DNA from: Streptomyces sp. AC512_CC834
GTDB taxonomy: Bacteria > Actinomycetota > Actinomycetes > Streptomycetales > Streptomycetaceae
DNA: 53,861 bases
Assembly: GCF_019049325.1 (NCBI RefSeq)
Contig: NZ_JAGMUO010000087.1
Coordinates: 4,865 to 58,725 of the forward strand
Direction of reading: 5' to 3'
In this document: piece by piece, positions 32,037 through 40,809 of the stretch
How positions within the stretch are numbered: the stretch's first letter is position 1
Layout of the letters: every line of letters starts with the position of its first letter
Notes under the pieces: generated by a model
Databases searched by the model: none
What the model was told of the DNA's origin: nothing
What the model saw: only the letters and a program-made list of their open reading frames with translations
Program-made: the position numbers and the translations under genes

Positions 32037-33392
32037 CTACTCGGTGTACTCGTCCGCGACGGACAGTGCCGTGTCGAGGGCCGCCAGGCCCTCCTTCAGC
32101 TCCGCCTCGGAGATGTTGCACGGCGGCACGACGTGGGTCCGGTTCATGTTCACGAACGGCCACAGGCCGTGGGACTTGGCGGACGCGGCGAACGCGGACA
32201 TCGGGGTGGCCGCCTGTCCGGTCGCGTTGTAGGGCACCAGCGGCTCCCGGGTCTCCCGGTTCTTCACCAGTTCCAGCGCCCAGAACATGCCGGTCCCGCG
32301 CACCTCGCCCACGCTCGGGTGGCGCTCGGCCAGCTCCCGCAGCGCCGGCTCGACGACCTCGGCACCGAGCCGCGCCGCGTGCTCGACGACGCCCTCCTGG
32401 GCCATGACGTCGATCGTGGCGACGGCGGCGGCACAGGCCAGCGGGTGCCCGGAGTACGTCAGGCCGCCCGGGTAGGGCCGCTCGGCGAACGTCTCGGCGA
32501 TCCTCCCGGAGATGGCGACACCGCCCAGCGGCACGTACCCCGAGTTCACGCCCTTGGCGAAGGTCATCAGGTCGGGCACCACGTCGTACAGGTCCGCCGC
32601 GAACCACGTACCGGTCCGCCCGAACCCGGCCATGACCTCGTCGAGCACGAAGACGATCCCGTACTTGTCGCAGATCTCGCGGACCCCGGCCAGGTATCCG
32701 GCCGGCGGCATCATGATCCCCGCCGTGCCCGGGATCGTCTCCAGGATGATCGCGGCGACGGTCCCCGGGCCCTCGAAGGCGATCGTCGTCTCCAGGTGCT
32801 CCAGCGCCCGCGCGCACTCCTGCTCCTCGGTCTCGGCGTAGAAGCGCGAGCGGTACAGGAAGGGTGCCCAGAAGTGCACGACACCGGCGGCGCCGCCGTC
32901 CGAGGCCCAGCGGCGCGGGTCGCCCGTGAGGTTGATCGCCTGCTGGGTGCCGCCGTGGTACGAGCGGTACGCCGACAGCACCTTCGGCCGGCCGGTGTGC
33001 AGCCGCGCCATGCGCACGGCGTGCTCGACCGCGTCGGCCCCGCCGTTGGTGAAGAAGATCTTGTCCAGGTCGCCGGGCGTCCGCTCGGCGATCAGCCGCG
33101 CCGCCTCCGAACGCGCCTCGATCGCGAACGCGGGCGCGAACGTCGTCATCCGCCCCGCCTGCTCCTGGATCGCGGCGACGACCCTGGGGTGCTGGTAGCC
33201 GATGTTGGTGTAGACGAGCCCGCTGGAGAAGTCGAGGTAGCGCTTGCCTTCGTAGTCCCAGAAGTACGACCCCTCGGCGCCGGCGACGGCGAGCGGATCG
33301 ATGAGCTCCTGCGCTGACCAGGAGTGGAAGACATGCGCGCGGTCCGCGGCCTTCACGGCCGCGCCGGCCTGGGGATTCGGCTGAGGGGTCAT
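32037..33392 (-). CDS. Class III (omega) aminotransferase
   Basis: A 451-residue PLP enzyme of the subgroup II aminotransferase family (beta-alanine/GABA/ornithine type). The pyrophosphate-clamp region is FFTNGGADAVEHAVRMAR, the ring-stacking region AYRSYHGGTQQA, the PLP-ring Asp is in VFVLDEVMAGFGRTG and the Schiff-base Lys in LMTFAKGVNSGYVPLGG. The exact amino donor cannot be decided from sequence. It diverges from the Ser/Thr kinase gene across a region with a GTCGAC array. A weak hairpin lies after its stop (about 31990-32012). Confidence 0.9.
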   Translation of the reverse strand: MTPQPNPQAGAAVKAADRAHVFHSWSAQELIDPLAVAGAEGSYFWDYEGKRYLDFSSGLVYTNIGYQHPRVVAAIQEQAGRMTTFAPAFAIEARSEAARLIAERTPGDLDKIFFTNGGADAVEHAVRMARLHTGRPKVLSAYRSYHGGTQQAINLTGDPRRWASDGGAAGVVHFWAPFLYRSRFYAETEEQECARALEHLETTIAFEGPGTVAAIILETIPGTAGIMMPPAGYLAGVREICDKYGIVFVLDEVMAGFGRTGTWFAADLYDVVPDLMTFAKGVNSGYVPLGGVAISGRIAETFAERPYPGGLTYSGHPLACAAAVATIDVMAQEGVVEHAARLGAEVVEPALRELAERHPSVGEVRGTGMFWALELVKNRETREPLVPYNATGQAATPMSAFAASAKSHGLWPFVNMNRTHVVPPCNISEAELKEGLAALDTALSVADEYTE

Positions 33393-33470
33393 GCGGCCGA
33401 GCGTAGATGTCCGCGATGCGGAAACGGAATCGGCGTCCTGTCTGCGGTCGGGAGCTTTCCACGACAGGTT

Positions 33471-33527
33471 GTCGACGTGTGTCGACCGGTGTCGACCCGT
33501 GTCGACGTGTGTCGGACCTGTGTCGAC
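33471..33527. repeat. Helically phased GTCGAC array in a divergent promoter region
   Basis: GTCGAC occurs at 33471, 33481, 33491 and 33501, exactly 10 bp apart, then a degenerate GTCGGA at 33511 and a final GTCGAC at 33522. Spacers are mostly GTGT or CGGT. The array lies between two divergent genes, about 80 bp upstream of the aminotransferase start and 115 bp upstream of the kinase start. One site per helical turn implies binding on one face of the DNA. The remainder of the 250-bp gap holds no gene. Confidence 0.9.
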
Positions 33528-33642
33528 GTGGGGGAGCCGCTCCGTTCCGTTACGGAACCGTGGACAAGGGGCGACTCGGCGCGGGGCCGCCCCGCACTAT
33601 CCTCGCTCTGTTGTTCACGTTCGGAGGGGAAGGCGGCGCGGC

Positions 33643-35652
33643 ATGCGGAAGCTGGGGGACGGGGACCCACAGCGCATCGGAGCCTACCGACTGCTGGGGC
33701 GGCTGGGCGCGGGCGGCATGGGGCATGTCTACCTGGCCCGCTCGGACCGCGGCCGCACCGTCGCCGTCAAGCTGGTGCGCGAGGAACTGGCCGCGCTGGA
33801 GGAGTTCCGCGGACGGTTCCGGCAGGAGGTCGAGTCCGCGCGCCGGGTCGGCGGATACTGGACGGCGCCCGTACTGGACGCGGACACCGAGGCCGCCGTG
33901 CCGTGGGTCGCCACCGGGTACGTCGCGGGGCCCAGCCTCAAGCAGGTCGTCGGGCACGACCACGGTGCCCTGCCGGAGCGCTCGGTCCGCACGCTGGCGG
34001 CCGGGCTCGCCCACGCCCTCCAGGACATCCACGCCGCCGGGATCATCCACCGCGACCTCAAGCCGTCCAACGTCCTCGTCACCATCGACGGCCCCCGCGT
34101 CATCGACTTCGGCATCGCACGCGCGCTCGAGACGGTGACCGACGGCGGGCTCACCCGTACCGGCGCGCTCGTCGGCTCGCCCGGTTTCATGGCGCCCGAG
34201 CAGGTGCGTGGCAACCGTGTCACGCCCGCGTGCGACGTCTTCTGCCTCGGCTCGGTCCTCGCCTACGCCGCCACGGGCGCCCTGCCCTTCGGCAACGCGA
34301 ACAGCGGCGTGCACGCTCTGATGTTCCGCATCGCGCAGGAGGAGCCCGACCTGGAGGGCGTGCCCGAGGGCATCGCCGACCTCGTACGCGAATGTCTGAG
34401 GAAGGACCCGGCCGCGCGGCCCTCCCTCGCCGAGGTCCTGGAGCGCACGGGCGCGCAGGACACGGTCACCGACGGCCGCTCCCGCGACCCGTGGCTGCCC
34501 AGCGCGCTGGTGGCCCAGCTCGGCCGCCACGCGGTACAGCTACTGGAAACGGAGAACCCGGAGAACCCGGAGAACCCGGAGAACTTCGAGCACCCGGTGC
34601 ACCCGCAGGCACCGGGTGCACCGGGTGCACCGGGGGCCGCTGCGGCGGTCCCGGCCGCGGGGGCCGTCCCGGAGCCGGGCGGCGACGGTCCGGACACGGT
34701 CCGGAACCCGCAGCCGCGTCCCCCTGAGAATCCGCCCGCCGTCCCGGACCGGGAACCTGTGGAACCTGTCGCCGCGACGCCGGGCGGCGCGCCGCCACCG
34801 CGTGACCCGGGCAGCGGCGCCCCGTTCAACCACCTCACCACCCTGGTCGAGGGCCAGAGCCCTCCGGCGCCCCCGCCCGCCGCCCACGGCCACCCGCAGT
34901 ACCCGCAACACCCCCAGCCGCCCGCCCACGGGTACGCCCCGACCCCCGGCTGGAACGCCCCGCCGCCCGGAGACCAGCCGCCGTACGGCGCCGACCTCGG
35001 CCCGACTCCGCCCTACGGGCCCCCGCAGCCCCCGCCGCCGTACGGCCCGTCGCGGGAGCCGTCCCGAAGCGGCCGTTCCACCGCGCTGCTGATCGTCGTC
35101 GCCCTGGTCGTCGCGCTGGGCGCCGGTGGCACGGTCTACGCCCTGATGAGCGGGGGCGACGACGGCGACCGGGCCGGCGGCGACCCCACGAACACCCCGA
35201 CGGCCGGCGCGTCCCAGAACCCGGGGCCCGGACCCGGCACGGACGGGTCGACCCCGACGACCGGCGTCGACGGGCCGAACCCTTCCCAGACGGCCCAGGA
35301 CGGCACGATCCCCACGGCCTACCTGGGGACGTGGTCCGCCACCATCGACAACGCGACCGGCGCCCACACCCGGCGACTGACCATCCAGCAGGGCGACGTG
35401 GGCGACACGGTCGTCTCCCTCGTCGCCGACGGCCCCACGGGCAACGGCACCTACCACTGCGTCTTCGAGGCCGACCTGACCGGCGCCCCGGGCTCCGAAG
35501 GCCCGGTGCGCGTCGGCCCCTCAACGGTGACGGTCGGACCGGCCACCTCCTGCACCCCGGGGGAGCCCACCACGGTCACGCTGCTGCCGGACGGCAGCCT
35601 GCAGCGGGTGAACAACGACAGCGGGGACAGCCTGATCTACACCCGACAGTGA
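33643..35652 (+). CDS. Membrane Ser/Thr protein kinase
   Basis: A 669-residue eukaryotic-type kinase. The kinase domain is at about residues 12-275: GRLGAGGMGHVY loop, ATP-binding Lys43, catalytic HRDLKPSN with Asp138, and DFG in VIDFGIAR. A proline-rich linker carries two in-frame 9-bp minisatellites (ENP repeats at 34552-34587, APG repeats at 34611-34637). A single membrane helix is near residues 480-500 (STALLIVVALVVALGAGG). The extracytoplasmic part of about 150 residues ends in a small beta domain with a Cys pair (GTYHCVFEADL, SCTPGEPT). It probably senses an envelope signal. GGAGGGGA precedes the ATG. Confidence 0.94.
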   Translation: MRKLGDGDPQRIGAYRLLGRLGAGGMGHVYLARSDRGRTVAVKLVREELAALEEFRGRFRQEVESARRVGGYWTAPVLDADTEAAVPWVATGYVAGPSLKQVVGHDHGALPERSVRTLAAGLAHALQDIHAAGIIHRDLKPSNVLVTIDGPRVIDFGIARALETVTDGGLTRTGALVGSPGFMAPEQVRGNRVTPACDVFCLGSVLAYAATGALPFGNANSGVHALMFRIAQEEPDLEGVPEGIADLVRECLRKDPAARPSLAEVLERTGAQDTVTDGRSRDPWLPSALVAQLGRHAVQLLETENPENPENPENFEHPVHPQAPGAPGAPGAAAAVPAAGAVPEPGGDGPDTVRNPQPRPPENPPAVPDREPVEPVAATPGGAPPPRDPGSGAPFNHLTTLVEGQSPPAPPPAAHGHPQYPQHPQPPAHGYAPTPGWNAPPPGDQPPYGADLGPTPPYGPPQPPPPYGPSREPSRSGRSTALLIVVALVVALGAGGTVYALMSGGDDGDRAGGDPTNTPTAGASQNPGPGPGTDGSTPTTGVDGPNPSQTAQDGTIPTAYLGTWSATIDNATGAHTRRLTIQQGDVGDTVVSLVADGPTGNGTYHCVFEADLTGAPGSEGPVRVGPSTVTVGPATSCTPGEPTTVTLLPDGSLQRVNNDSGDSLIYTRQ

Positions 35653-35706
35653 GCGGACCCTGAGGGCGGCGGTGCGCCGGGTCCTTGTTCAGCCGGGCAG
35701 CGGCGG

Positions 35707-35734
35707 CAGGGCCGGGCCGCGCGGCCCGACCCTG
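35707..35734. terminator. Bidirectional terminator between the kinase and SLATT genes
   Basis: A 14-bp perfect palindrome GGGCCGC-GCGGCCC (35714-35727) is extended by an outer CAGGG/CCCTG stem, between two convergent genes. Confidence 0.7.
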
Positions 35735-35799
35735 CGATCCGGGGGCCGGAGTCGCGAGGCCAAACACCGGACCACGCCGACGCCCACCGCCCCAACACC

Positions 35800-36564
35800 T
35801 CAGCGCGGCTCCGGTGGCCGCTGTCGGGGCATGTTCGGCCGGGCCCCGTTCGCCGGCACGGAGAACCGACCCGGTCCCACCGCCCCCGCCCACGCCTCGG
35901 ACCGCCCCGCCGCGCCGCCGGCCGTCCCGGACTGCAAGCCCAGCGGCGCGACCCCGGTCCGGAAGTCCACCATCCAGTCTGCCGTCTCCGCCCGCACCAG
36001 CTCCGTCACGTCCTCGGAGAACCGCCGCAGCACCAGCAGGCACCGCTCCGCCGCCTCACTCGCCGTGCCGTCCGCCGGTCCCAGCACCTCGCGCACGCTC
36101 TCCGACGCCCAGTCGAACTGGAGTGCCTGAAGCCGCCGCTGCACCGCCTGCGCCGTGGCCACGTCCCGCATCCACCCGGACGTGACCCCGAAGAACCGGT
36201 CACCCGCCACGCACGCCACCGCCCACAGCAGCGCCAGATACCCCCAGGGAGCCGCCCCGCCCACCATCTGGGACATGTCGAGGAGCGGCAGCGCCGCCCC
36301 GGCGACCGCCCCCACCGCGGCCCCGCCCCGCAGCAGTACGGCACCGCGCCGCTTCCACACCCGGTCGGCCAGATACCAGGCCGCCGTGTCCAGCGCACCC
36401 CGCTCCACCCACCGGTACAGCTCGTCCAGCCGCTCGGCGGGCAGCGCCCAGTCCCCGAGGGGAAACGCCCGCCCGGTCAGGTCGACGGGTCGCGGTCCGG
36501 CCGCCTCCTCGCCGTCCCGCCCGTCCTGCGGCGGCCTCTCGGGCTGCATCTCCGGCTGACCCAC
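35800..36564 (-). CDS. SLATT-type 2TM protein
   Basis: A 254-residue protein with two close membrane helices (about residues 75-96 and 106-121), preceded by a helical WALPAERLDELYRWVERGALD segment and followed by helices with RDVATAQAVQRRLQALQFDW. This layout matches SLATT domains, predicted pore-forming effectors in nucleotide-triggered conflict systems. No nucleotide cyclase or SLOG gene is adjacent. Start GTG 36564 has AGGGAG upstream; ATG 36549 is an alternative. It is convergent with the Ser/Thr kinase gene. From memory the gene is common beside ybaB in Streptomyces, which argues for a housekeeping role here. Confidence 0.72.
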   Translation of the reverse strand: MGQPEMQPERPPQDGRDGEEAAGPRPVDLTGRAFPLGDWALPAERLDELYRWVERGALDTAAWYLADRVWKRRGAVLLRGGAAVGAVAGAALPLLDMSQMVGGAAPWGYLALLWAVACVAGDRFFGVTSGWMRDVATAQAVQRRLQALQFDWASESVREVLGPADGTASEAAERCLLVLRRFSEDVTELVRAETADWMVDFRTGVAPLGLQSGTAGGAAGRSEAWAGAVGPGRFSVPANGARPNMPRQRPPEPR

Positions 36565-36826
36565 CCGGCACTCCCTACTGCTCGCCACTGCTCGCCGTAC
36601 TGCTCGCCGGCCGCGAAGACCTCCTGCGCCGGCACCCTTCCTACCGCCCAATGGGTGGCGAAGGGCCGGGTTCGGCCGCTTTTCCGCCCGGAAGAGGGCG
36701 TTGATCAGGTATAGGGATCTCTCCGTATCACTCGAAAGAGTGCTGGGGCGAGGGCCGCCCGGACCACGTAGGCTCGTCCCGAACGGCAAAACCGTAGCGA
36801 CAAGCGATAAGCGATAGGAGCTGAAC

Positions 36827-37180
36827 GTGATCCCCGGTGGCGGCCAGCCCAACATGCAGCAGTTGCTTCAGCAGGCCCAGAAGATGCAGCAGGACCTGGC
36901 GAACGCGCAGGAGGAACTGGCGCAGACGGAGGTCGACGGCCAGGCGGGCGGTGGCCTGGTGAAGGCCACGGTCACCGGCTCCGGCGAGCTGCGCGGCCTG
37001 AAGATCGACCCCAAGGCGGTGGACCCGGAGGACACCGAGACCCTCGCCGACCTGATCGTCGCCGCCGTCCAGGCGGCCAACGAGAACGCGCAGAACCTCC
37101 AGCAGGAGAAGCTCGGCCCGCTCGCCCAGGGCCTGGGCGGCGGCAGCGGCGGCAGCGGCATCCCAGGCCTGCCCTTCTGA
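36827..37180 (+). CDS. YbaB/EbfC nucleoid-associated protein
   Basis: A 117-residue dimeric DNA-binding protein. The N-terminal helix (MQQLLQQAQKMQQDLANAQEEL) and the strand segment VKATVTGSGELRGLKIDPKAVD are diagnostic, and the C-terminal tail is Gly-rich. It is encoded just upstream of recR, as in most bacteria. Start GTG 36827 has AGGAG upstream. The 262-bp gap before it, after the divergent SLATT gene, holds its promoter and no further gene that I can support. Confidence 0.95.
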   Translation: MIPGGGQPNMQQLLQQAQKMQQDLANAQEELAQTEVDGQAGGGLVKATVTGSGELRGLKIDPKAVDPEDTETLADLIVAAVQAANENAQNLQQEKLGPLAQGLGGGSGGSGIPGLPF

Positions 37181-37305
37181 ATCCGCCTGAATCCGCTCTT
37201 CTGGATGCGCCCTTCTCGGTCCGCCTTTCCCAGTTCGCCTTTCTCAGACCGGCCGAAGCCATCTACCGTACGTAGTGCACGAACCTCAGGAAGGACGGCA
37301 GTCCG

Positions 37306-37905
37306 TTGTACGAAGGCGTGGTCCAGGACCTCATCGACGAGCTGGGGCGGCTGCCCGGCGTCGGTCCCAAGAGCGCGCAGCGGATCGCCTTCCACATCCT
37401 CCAGGCGGAACCGGCCGACGTACGGCGGCTCGCCCAGGCCCTCATGGAAGTGAAGGCCAAGGTCCGCTTCTGCGCGACCTGCGGAAACATCGCGCAGGAG
37501 GAGCAGTGCAACATCTGCCGCGACCCGCGCCGCGACCCGGCGGTGATCTGCGTGGTGGAGGAACCGAAGGATGTCGTCGCCATTGAGCGCACCCGCGAGT
37601 TCCGCGGGCGCTACCACGTGCTCGGCGGCGCGATCAGCCCGATCGACGGGGTCGGCCCCGACGACCTCCGTATCCGTGAACTGCTGGCCCGCCTGGCGGA
37701 CGGCACGGTCACGGAACTGATCCTGGCCACGGATCCGAATCTGGAGGGCGAGGCGACGGCCACGTACCTCGCCCGCATGATCAAGCCCATGGGCCTCAAG
37801 GTCACCCGCCTGGCCAGCGGCCTCCCTGTGGGCGGCGACCTGGAATACGCGGACGAGGTGACCCTCGGCCGCGCCTTCGAGGGGAGACGACTCCTAGATG
37901 TCTGA
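37306..37905 (+). CDS. recR: Recombination protein RecR
   Basis: A 199-residue RecFOR-pathway protein that helps load RecA at gaps. The helix-hairpin-helix (LIDELGRLPGVGPKSAQRIA), the four-Cys zinc finger (CATCGNIAQEEQCNIC), the Toprim domain (VICVVEEPKDVVAIE, GVGPDDLRI) and the C-terminal Walker-like segment are all present. The start is TTG 37306, preceded by AGGAAGG, and matches the family N-terminus (YEGVVQDLIDEL). It overlaps the DUF5063 gene by 8 bp. Confidence 0.97.
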   Translation: MYEGVVQDLIDELGRLPGVGPKSAQRIAFHILQAEPADVRRLAQALMEVKAKVRFCATCGNIAQEEQCNICRDPRRDPAVICVVEEPKDVVAIERTREFRGRYHVLGGAISPIDGVGPDDLRIRELLARLADGTVTELILATDPNLEGEATATYLARMIKPMGLKVTRLASGLPVGGDLEYADEVTLGRAFEGRRLLDV

Positions 37906-38557
37906 CGCCACGCTGCACGCGACCAACCAGAATCCGGACGACTTCGCGGTCCAGATCGCCGACCAGATCGAGAGTTTCCTGGTCGCCGTCACCGAGGTGG
38001 CGAAGGGCGACGAGCCGGACTCGGCCGTCCCCTTCCTCCTCCTGGAGGTCTCCCAGCTCATGCTGGCAGGCGGCCGCCTGGGCGCCCACGAGGACATCGT
38101 CCCCGACGAGCGCTACGAGCCCGACCCGGGCCCGGAGCTGGACGTGGACGAGATCCGCGAGAACCTGGCCCGCATCCTCGAACCGGTCGACGTCTACTCC
38201 GAGGTCTTCGACCCCTACGAGCCGCGCAAGGCCCCGGTCCCGGCCCGTATCTCCGACGACCTCACCGACGTCATCACCGACCTCCGCCACGGCATGGTCC
38301 ACTACCGGGCCGGCCGCACCACGGAGGCCCTGTGGTGGTGGCAGTTCTCCTACTTCTCCAACTGGGGTTCCACGGCCTCCGCGACCCTGCGCGCCCTCCA
38401 GTCGGTCGTCGCCCACGTCCGCCTGAACCAGCCCCTGGAGGAGCTGAACGGCCTCGACACCGACCAGGACCTTGGCGACGACGCCCTGGAGAAGGAGGCC
38501 GGCCGGGTCATGGTCCAGGAGATCGCGGACCCGCTGGGCCTGCGCCCGGTCACGTAG
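37898..38557 (+). CDS. DUF5063 family protein
   Basis: A 219-residue acidic soluble protein of the DUF5063 family, regularly found after recR in Streptomyces. Long helices and a conserved WWWQFSYFSNWGSTAS motif are seen, with EPVDVYSEVFDPYEP in the middle. Its role is unknown, but coupling to recR by an 8-bp overlap suggests a link with DNA repair or chromosome upkeep. The core gene block ends here and accessory genes follow. Confidence 0.85.
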   Translation: MSDATLHATNQNPDDFAVQIADQIESFLVAVTEVAKGDEPDSAVPFLLLEVSQLMLAGGRLGAHEDIVPDERYEPDPGPELDVDEIRENLARILEPVDVYSEVFDPYEPRKAPVPARISDDLTDVITDLRHGMVHYRAGRTTEALWWWQFSYFSNWGSTASATLRALQSVVAHVRLNQPLEELNGLDTDQDLGDDALEKEAGRVMVQEIADPLGLRPVT

Positions 38558-38572
38558 CGGCGCTCCTGGATC

Positions 38573-39460
38573 TCAGGTCTCGTCGCTGACGTCCGGGACC
38601 TCGAGCAGGCGGAGGAACGCGGTCGCCGCGGGCGTGCGGCTGCCAGTTGGCCAGACGACGTACTCGACGCGGGCGGGTGCGTCGGTGACCTGGATCGTGG
38701 TCACGCCGCTGAGCTGGGGCGCGTACGCGGAGGGCAGCATGGCCACGCCGAGGCCCTGTCCGACCAGCCGCGCGAGGAAGGCTGTGTTCGTCACTTCGAA
38801 GGCGACGTCACGGGTGAGGCCCGCGGCGGAGAAGGCCAGGTCGGACTGGGCGCGGCCGGCGGTCTTCACCGGCAGGTCCACGAACTCCTCCTCGGCGAGC
38901 CGTCGCAGATCGACCGGCCCTCCTTTGGCGAGCGGGTGATCGGGGGAGACCACGGCGACGAGCCGGTCCCGCCCGATCACGTGGGCCTCGACCCCCTCGG
39001 GGCGGGCGGTGGTCGGAAGCCCGAGGAAGGCGACCTGGATGTCCCCCTCCTTGACCCGCTCGACGAGTTCCTCGCTGGCGCCCACGCGCAGGCTGATGCG
39101 TACGTTCGGACACCGCCGGCGGAAGTCGCGCAGGGCGCGCGGGATGTCGACGGCGGCGACGGACGAGATCACGCCGACGCGGAGCTGCCCGCGGACTTCG
39201 CCGATGGCGGCGGCGACCTCGACGACCGCGCGTTCGGCGGCCGCCAGGCACTGGCGGGCGGCCGGGAGAAACGCCTCCCCGGCCGGCGTCAGCCGCACCC
39301 GGCGGGTGGTGCGCTCGAAGAGCTTGGTGCCCAGTTCCCGCTCCAGCCGCGCGATCTGGTGGCTGAGGGCGGACTGGACGACGAGACAGCGCTCGGCGGC
39401 ACGAGTGAAGCTCATGGTCTCGGCGACCGCGAGCACGTAGCGCATCTGCTGGAGTTCCAT
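38573..39460 (-). CDS. LysR-family regulator
   Basis: A 295-residue regulator. The N-terminal helix-turn-helix (MELQQMRYVLAVAETMSFTR, VQSALSHQIARLERELGTKL) and the type 2 periplasmic-binding-like effector domain from about residue 90 are standard. It diverges from an MFS gene over a 108-bp region containing a near-perfect inverted repeat, so it most likely controls that exporter and itself. Confidence 0.93.
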   Translation of the reverse strand: MELQQMRYVLAVAETMSFTRAAERCLVVQSALSHQIARLERELGTKLFERTTRRVRLTPAGEAFLPAARQCLAAAERAVVEVAAAIGEVRGQLRVGVISSVAAVDIPRALRDFRRRCPNVRISLRVGASEELVERVKEGDIQVAFLGLPTTARPEGVEAHVIGRDRLVAVVSPDHPLAKGGPVDLRRLAEEEFVDLPVKTAGRAQSDLAFSAAGLTRDVAFEVTNTAFLARLVGQGLGVAMLPSAYAPQLSGVTTIQVTDAPARVEYVVWPTGSRTPAATAFLRLLEVPDVSDET

Positions 39461-39462
39461 GA

Positions 39463-39489
39463 GTATTTATCTTGCTCCAAGATGAATAC
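39463..39489. promoter_or_regulatory. LysR operator candidate
   Basis: GTATTTATCTTG (39463-39474) and CAAGATGAATAC (39478-39489) form a 12-bp inverted repeat with one mismatch and a 3-bp spacer, including the ATC-N9-GAT variant of the LysR box. It starts 3 bp before the lysR-type start codon. Confidence 0.75.
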
Positions 39490-39568
39490 GGTGACAAACA
39501 TGTGTTGGACTCATTGATCGGGACGGAAGCAGACTTCGGGGACGGGCCACCCAACCCTTGGAGTTGTC

Positions 39569-40795
39569 ATGTCTGCACGCGTACACGAGAGTCCGCCCTC
39601 GCCCCTGAGGGGATGGCTGGGCGTCGCCGCCATCACGGCCAGTCTCTTCGTCTTCCTGACCACCGAGCTGATGCCCGTCGGCCTGCTCACGCCGCTGAGC
39701 GAGAGCCTGGACATCTCCGTCGGCGTCGCCGGCCTCATGGTCACCGCACAGGGCGTAGCGGCCGGTCTCGGCGTACCGTTCATCGTCGCCTGGACCAGAC
39801 GAGTCGACCGACGCCCGCTGCTGACCACGCTGCTCGCGGTGCTGGCCCTGGGCAACCTCGTCACCGCCGTCTCACCGAACTACCCGCTGATCCTCGGCAC
39901 CCGGCTCTGCATGGGCTTCGCCAGCGGAGTCTTCTGGGCCATCGGCGTGAGCATGGCCATGCGGATCGTGCCCGAACGGCATGCGAACCGGGCCGCCGCC
40001 GTGGTGATGTCCGGCATCTCCGTGGCCACGGTCGTCGGCATCCCCCTCGGGACCGTCATCGAGGCGCAGACGGACTGGCGGACCACCTTCGGCATCTGGG
40101 CCGGCCTCAGCGTGCTGGTCCTGATCGCGGTCGTGGCGCTCATCCCGTCGATGCCGTCGCAGAACGCCGTGTCCGTCCGCGAGGTCTTCCAACTGCCGCT
40201 CAGAAACGGACAGTTGCGCACCGCGCTGTTCATCGTCGTCTTCTTCGTGCTCGGACACTTCGGCGCCTACACGTTCGTGCGCCCCTACCTGGAGGACACC
40301 GCGGACGCGTCGTCCGCCTTCATCACCACCGTCCTGATCATCTTCGGCGTCGGCGGCGCGGTCGGGAACTTCGTCGCCGGTTACACGGTGAACAAGAGCC
40401 TGCGCGGCACCTTCGTCATCGGTCTCGTAGGACTCCTGGTCGCCCTGTTGCTGCTGCGCACCGTGGGCAACGGTGAGACGGGCGCCGTCGTCGCGCTGGT
40501 CCTGTGGGGACTCTCCTTCGGCGCCGTGCAACTGTCCCAGATCAACATGACGCTCGCCGCCGCACCGGAGACCTTCGAAGCGGCCATGTCGCTCAACACC
40601 ATGGCGTACAACACGTGCATCGCGCTCGGCGCGCTCTTCGGCGGTCTCTTCGTCGACCACGTCGGTGTCACGAGCGTCATCTGGTTCGGTGTGACCCTGG
40701 CCGCGGCCTCGCTGCTGCTGCGGCTGGGCACCGGCTGGGGGAAGAAGACCCCGGACAACGAGTCCGAGGACGACCTCGTCCCCACCGCCGGATGA
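39569..40795 (+). CDS. MFS transporter, 12-TM sugar/drug efflux type
   Basis: A 408-residue transporter with about twelve membrane helices. The first helix region ASLFVFLTTELMPVGLLTPL and the loop TRRVDRRPLL (motif A-like) recall the AraJ/YdhP branch of DHA1 exporters. TTGGAG precedes ATG 39569. It is probably regulated by the divergent LysR-type protein and cotranscribed with the GNAT gene 14 bp downstream. Confidence 0.88.
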   Translation: MSARVHESPPSPLRGWLGVAAITASLFVFLTTELMPVGLLTPLSESLDISVGVAGLMVTAQGVAAGLGVPFIVAWTRRVDRRPLLTTLLAVLALGNLVTAVSPNYPLILGTRLCMGFASGVFWAIGVSMAMRIVPERHANRAAAVVMSGISVATVVGIPLGTVIEAQTDWRTTFGIWAGLSVLVLIAVVALIPSMPSQNAVSVREVFQLPLRNGQLRTALFIVVFFVLGHFGAYTFVRPYLEDTADASSAFITTVLIIFGVGGAVGNFVAGYTVNKSLRGTFVIGLVGLLVALLLLRTVGNGETGAVVALVLWGLSFGAVQLSQINMTLAAAPETFEAAMSLNTMAYNTCIALGALFGGLFVDHVGVTSVIWFGVTLAAASLLLRLGTGWGKKTPDNESEDDLVPTAG

Positions 40796-40809
40796 GATGA
40801 AGGGAAGAC

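Noticed and set aside
33471..33527. Possible CRISPR array
   Set aside because: The repeat unit is a 6-bp palindrome with 4-bp spacers, far below CRISPR dimensions, and no cas genes are present.
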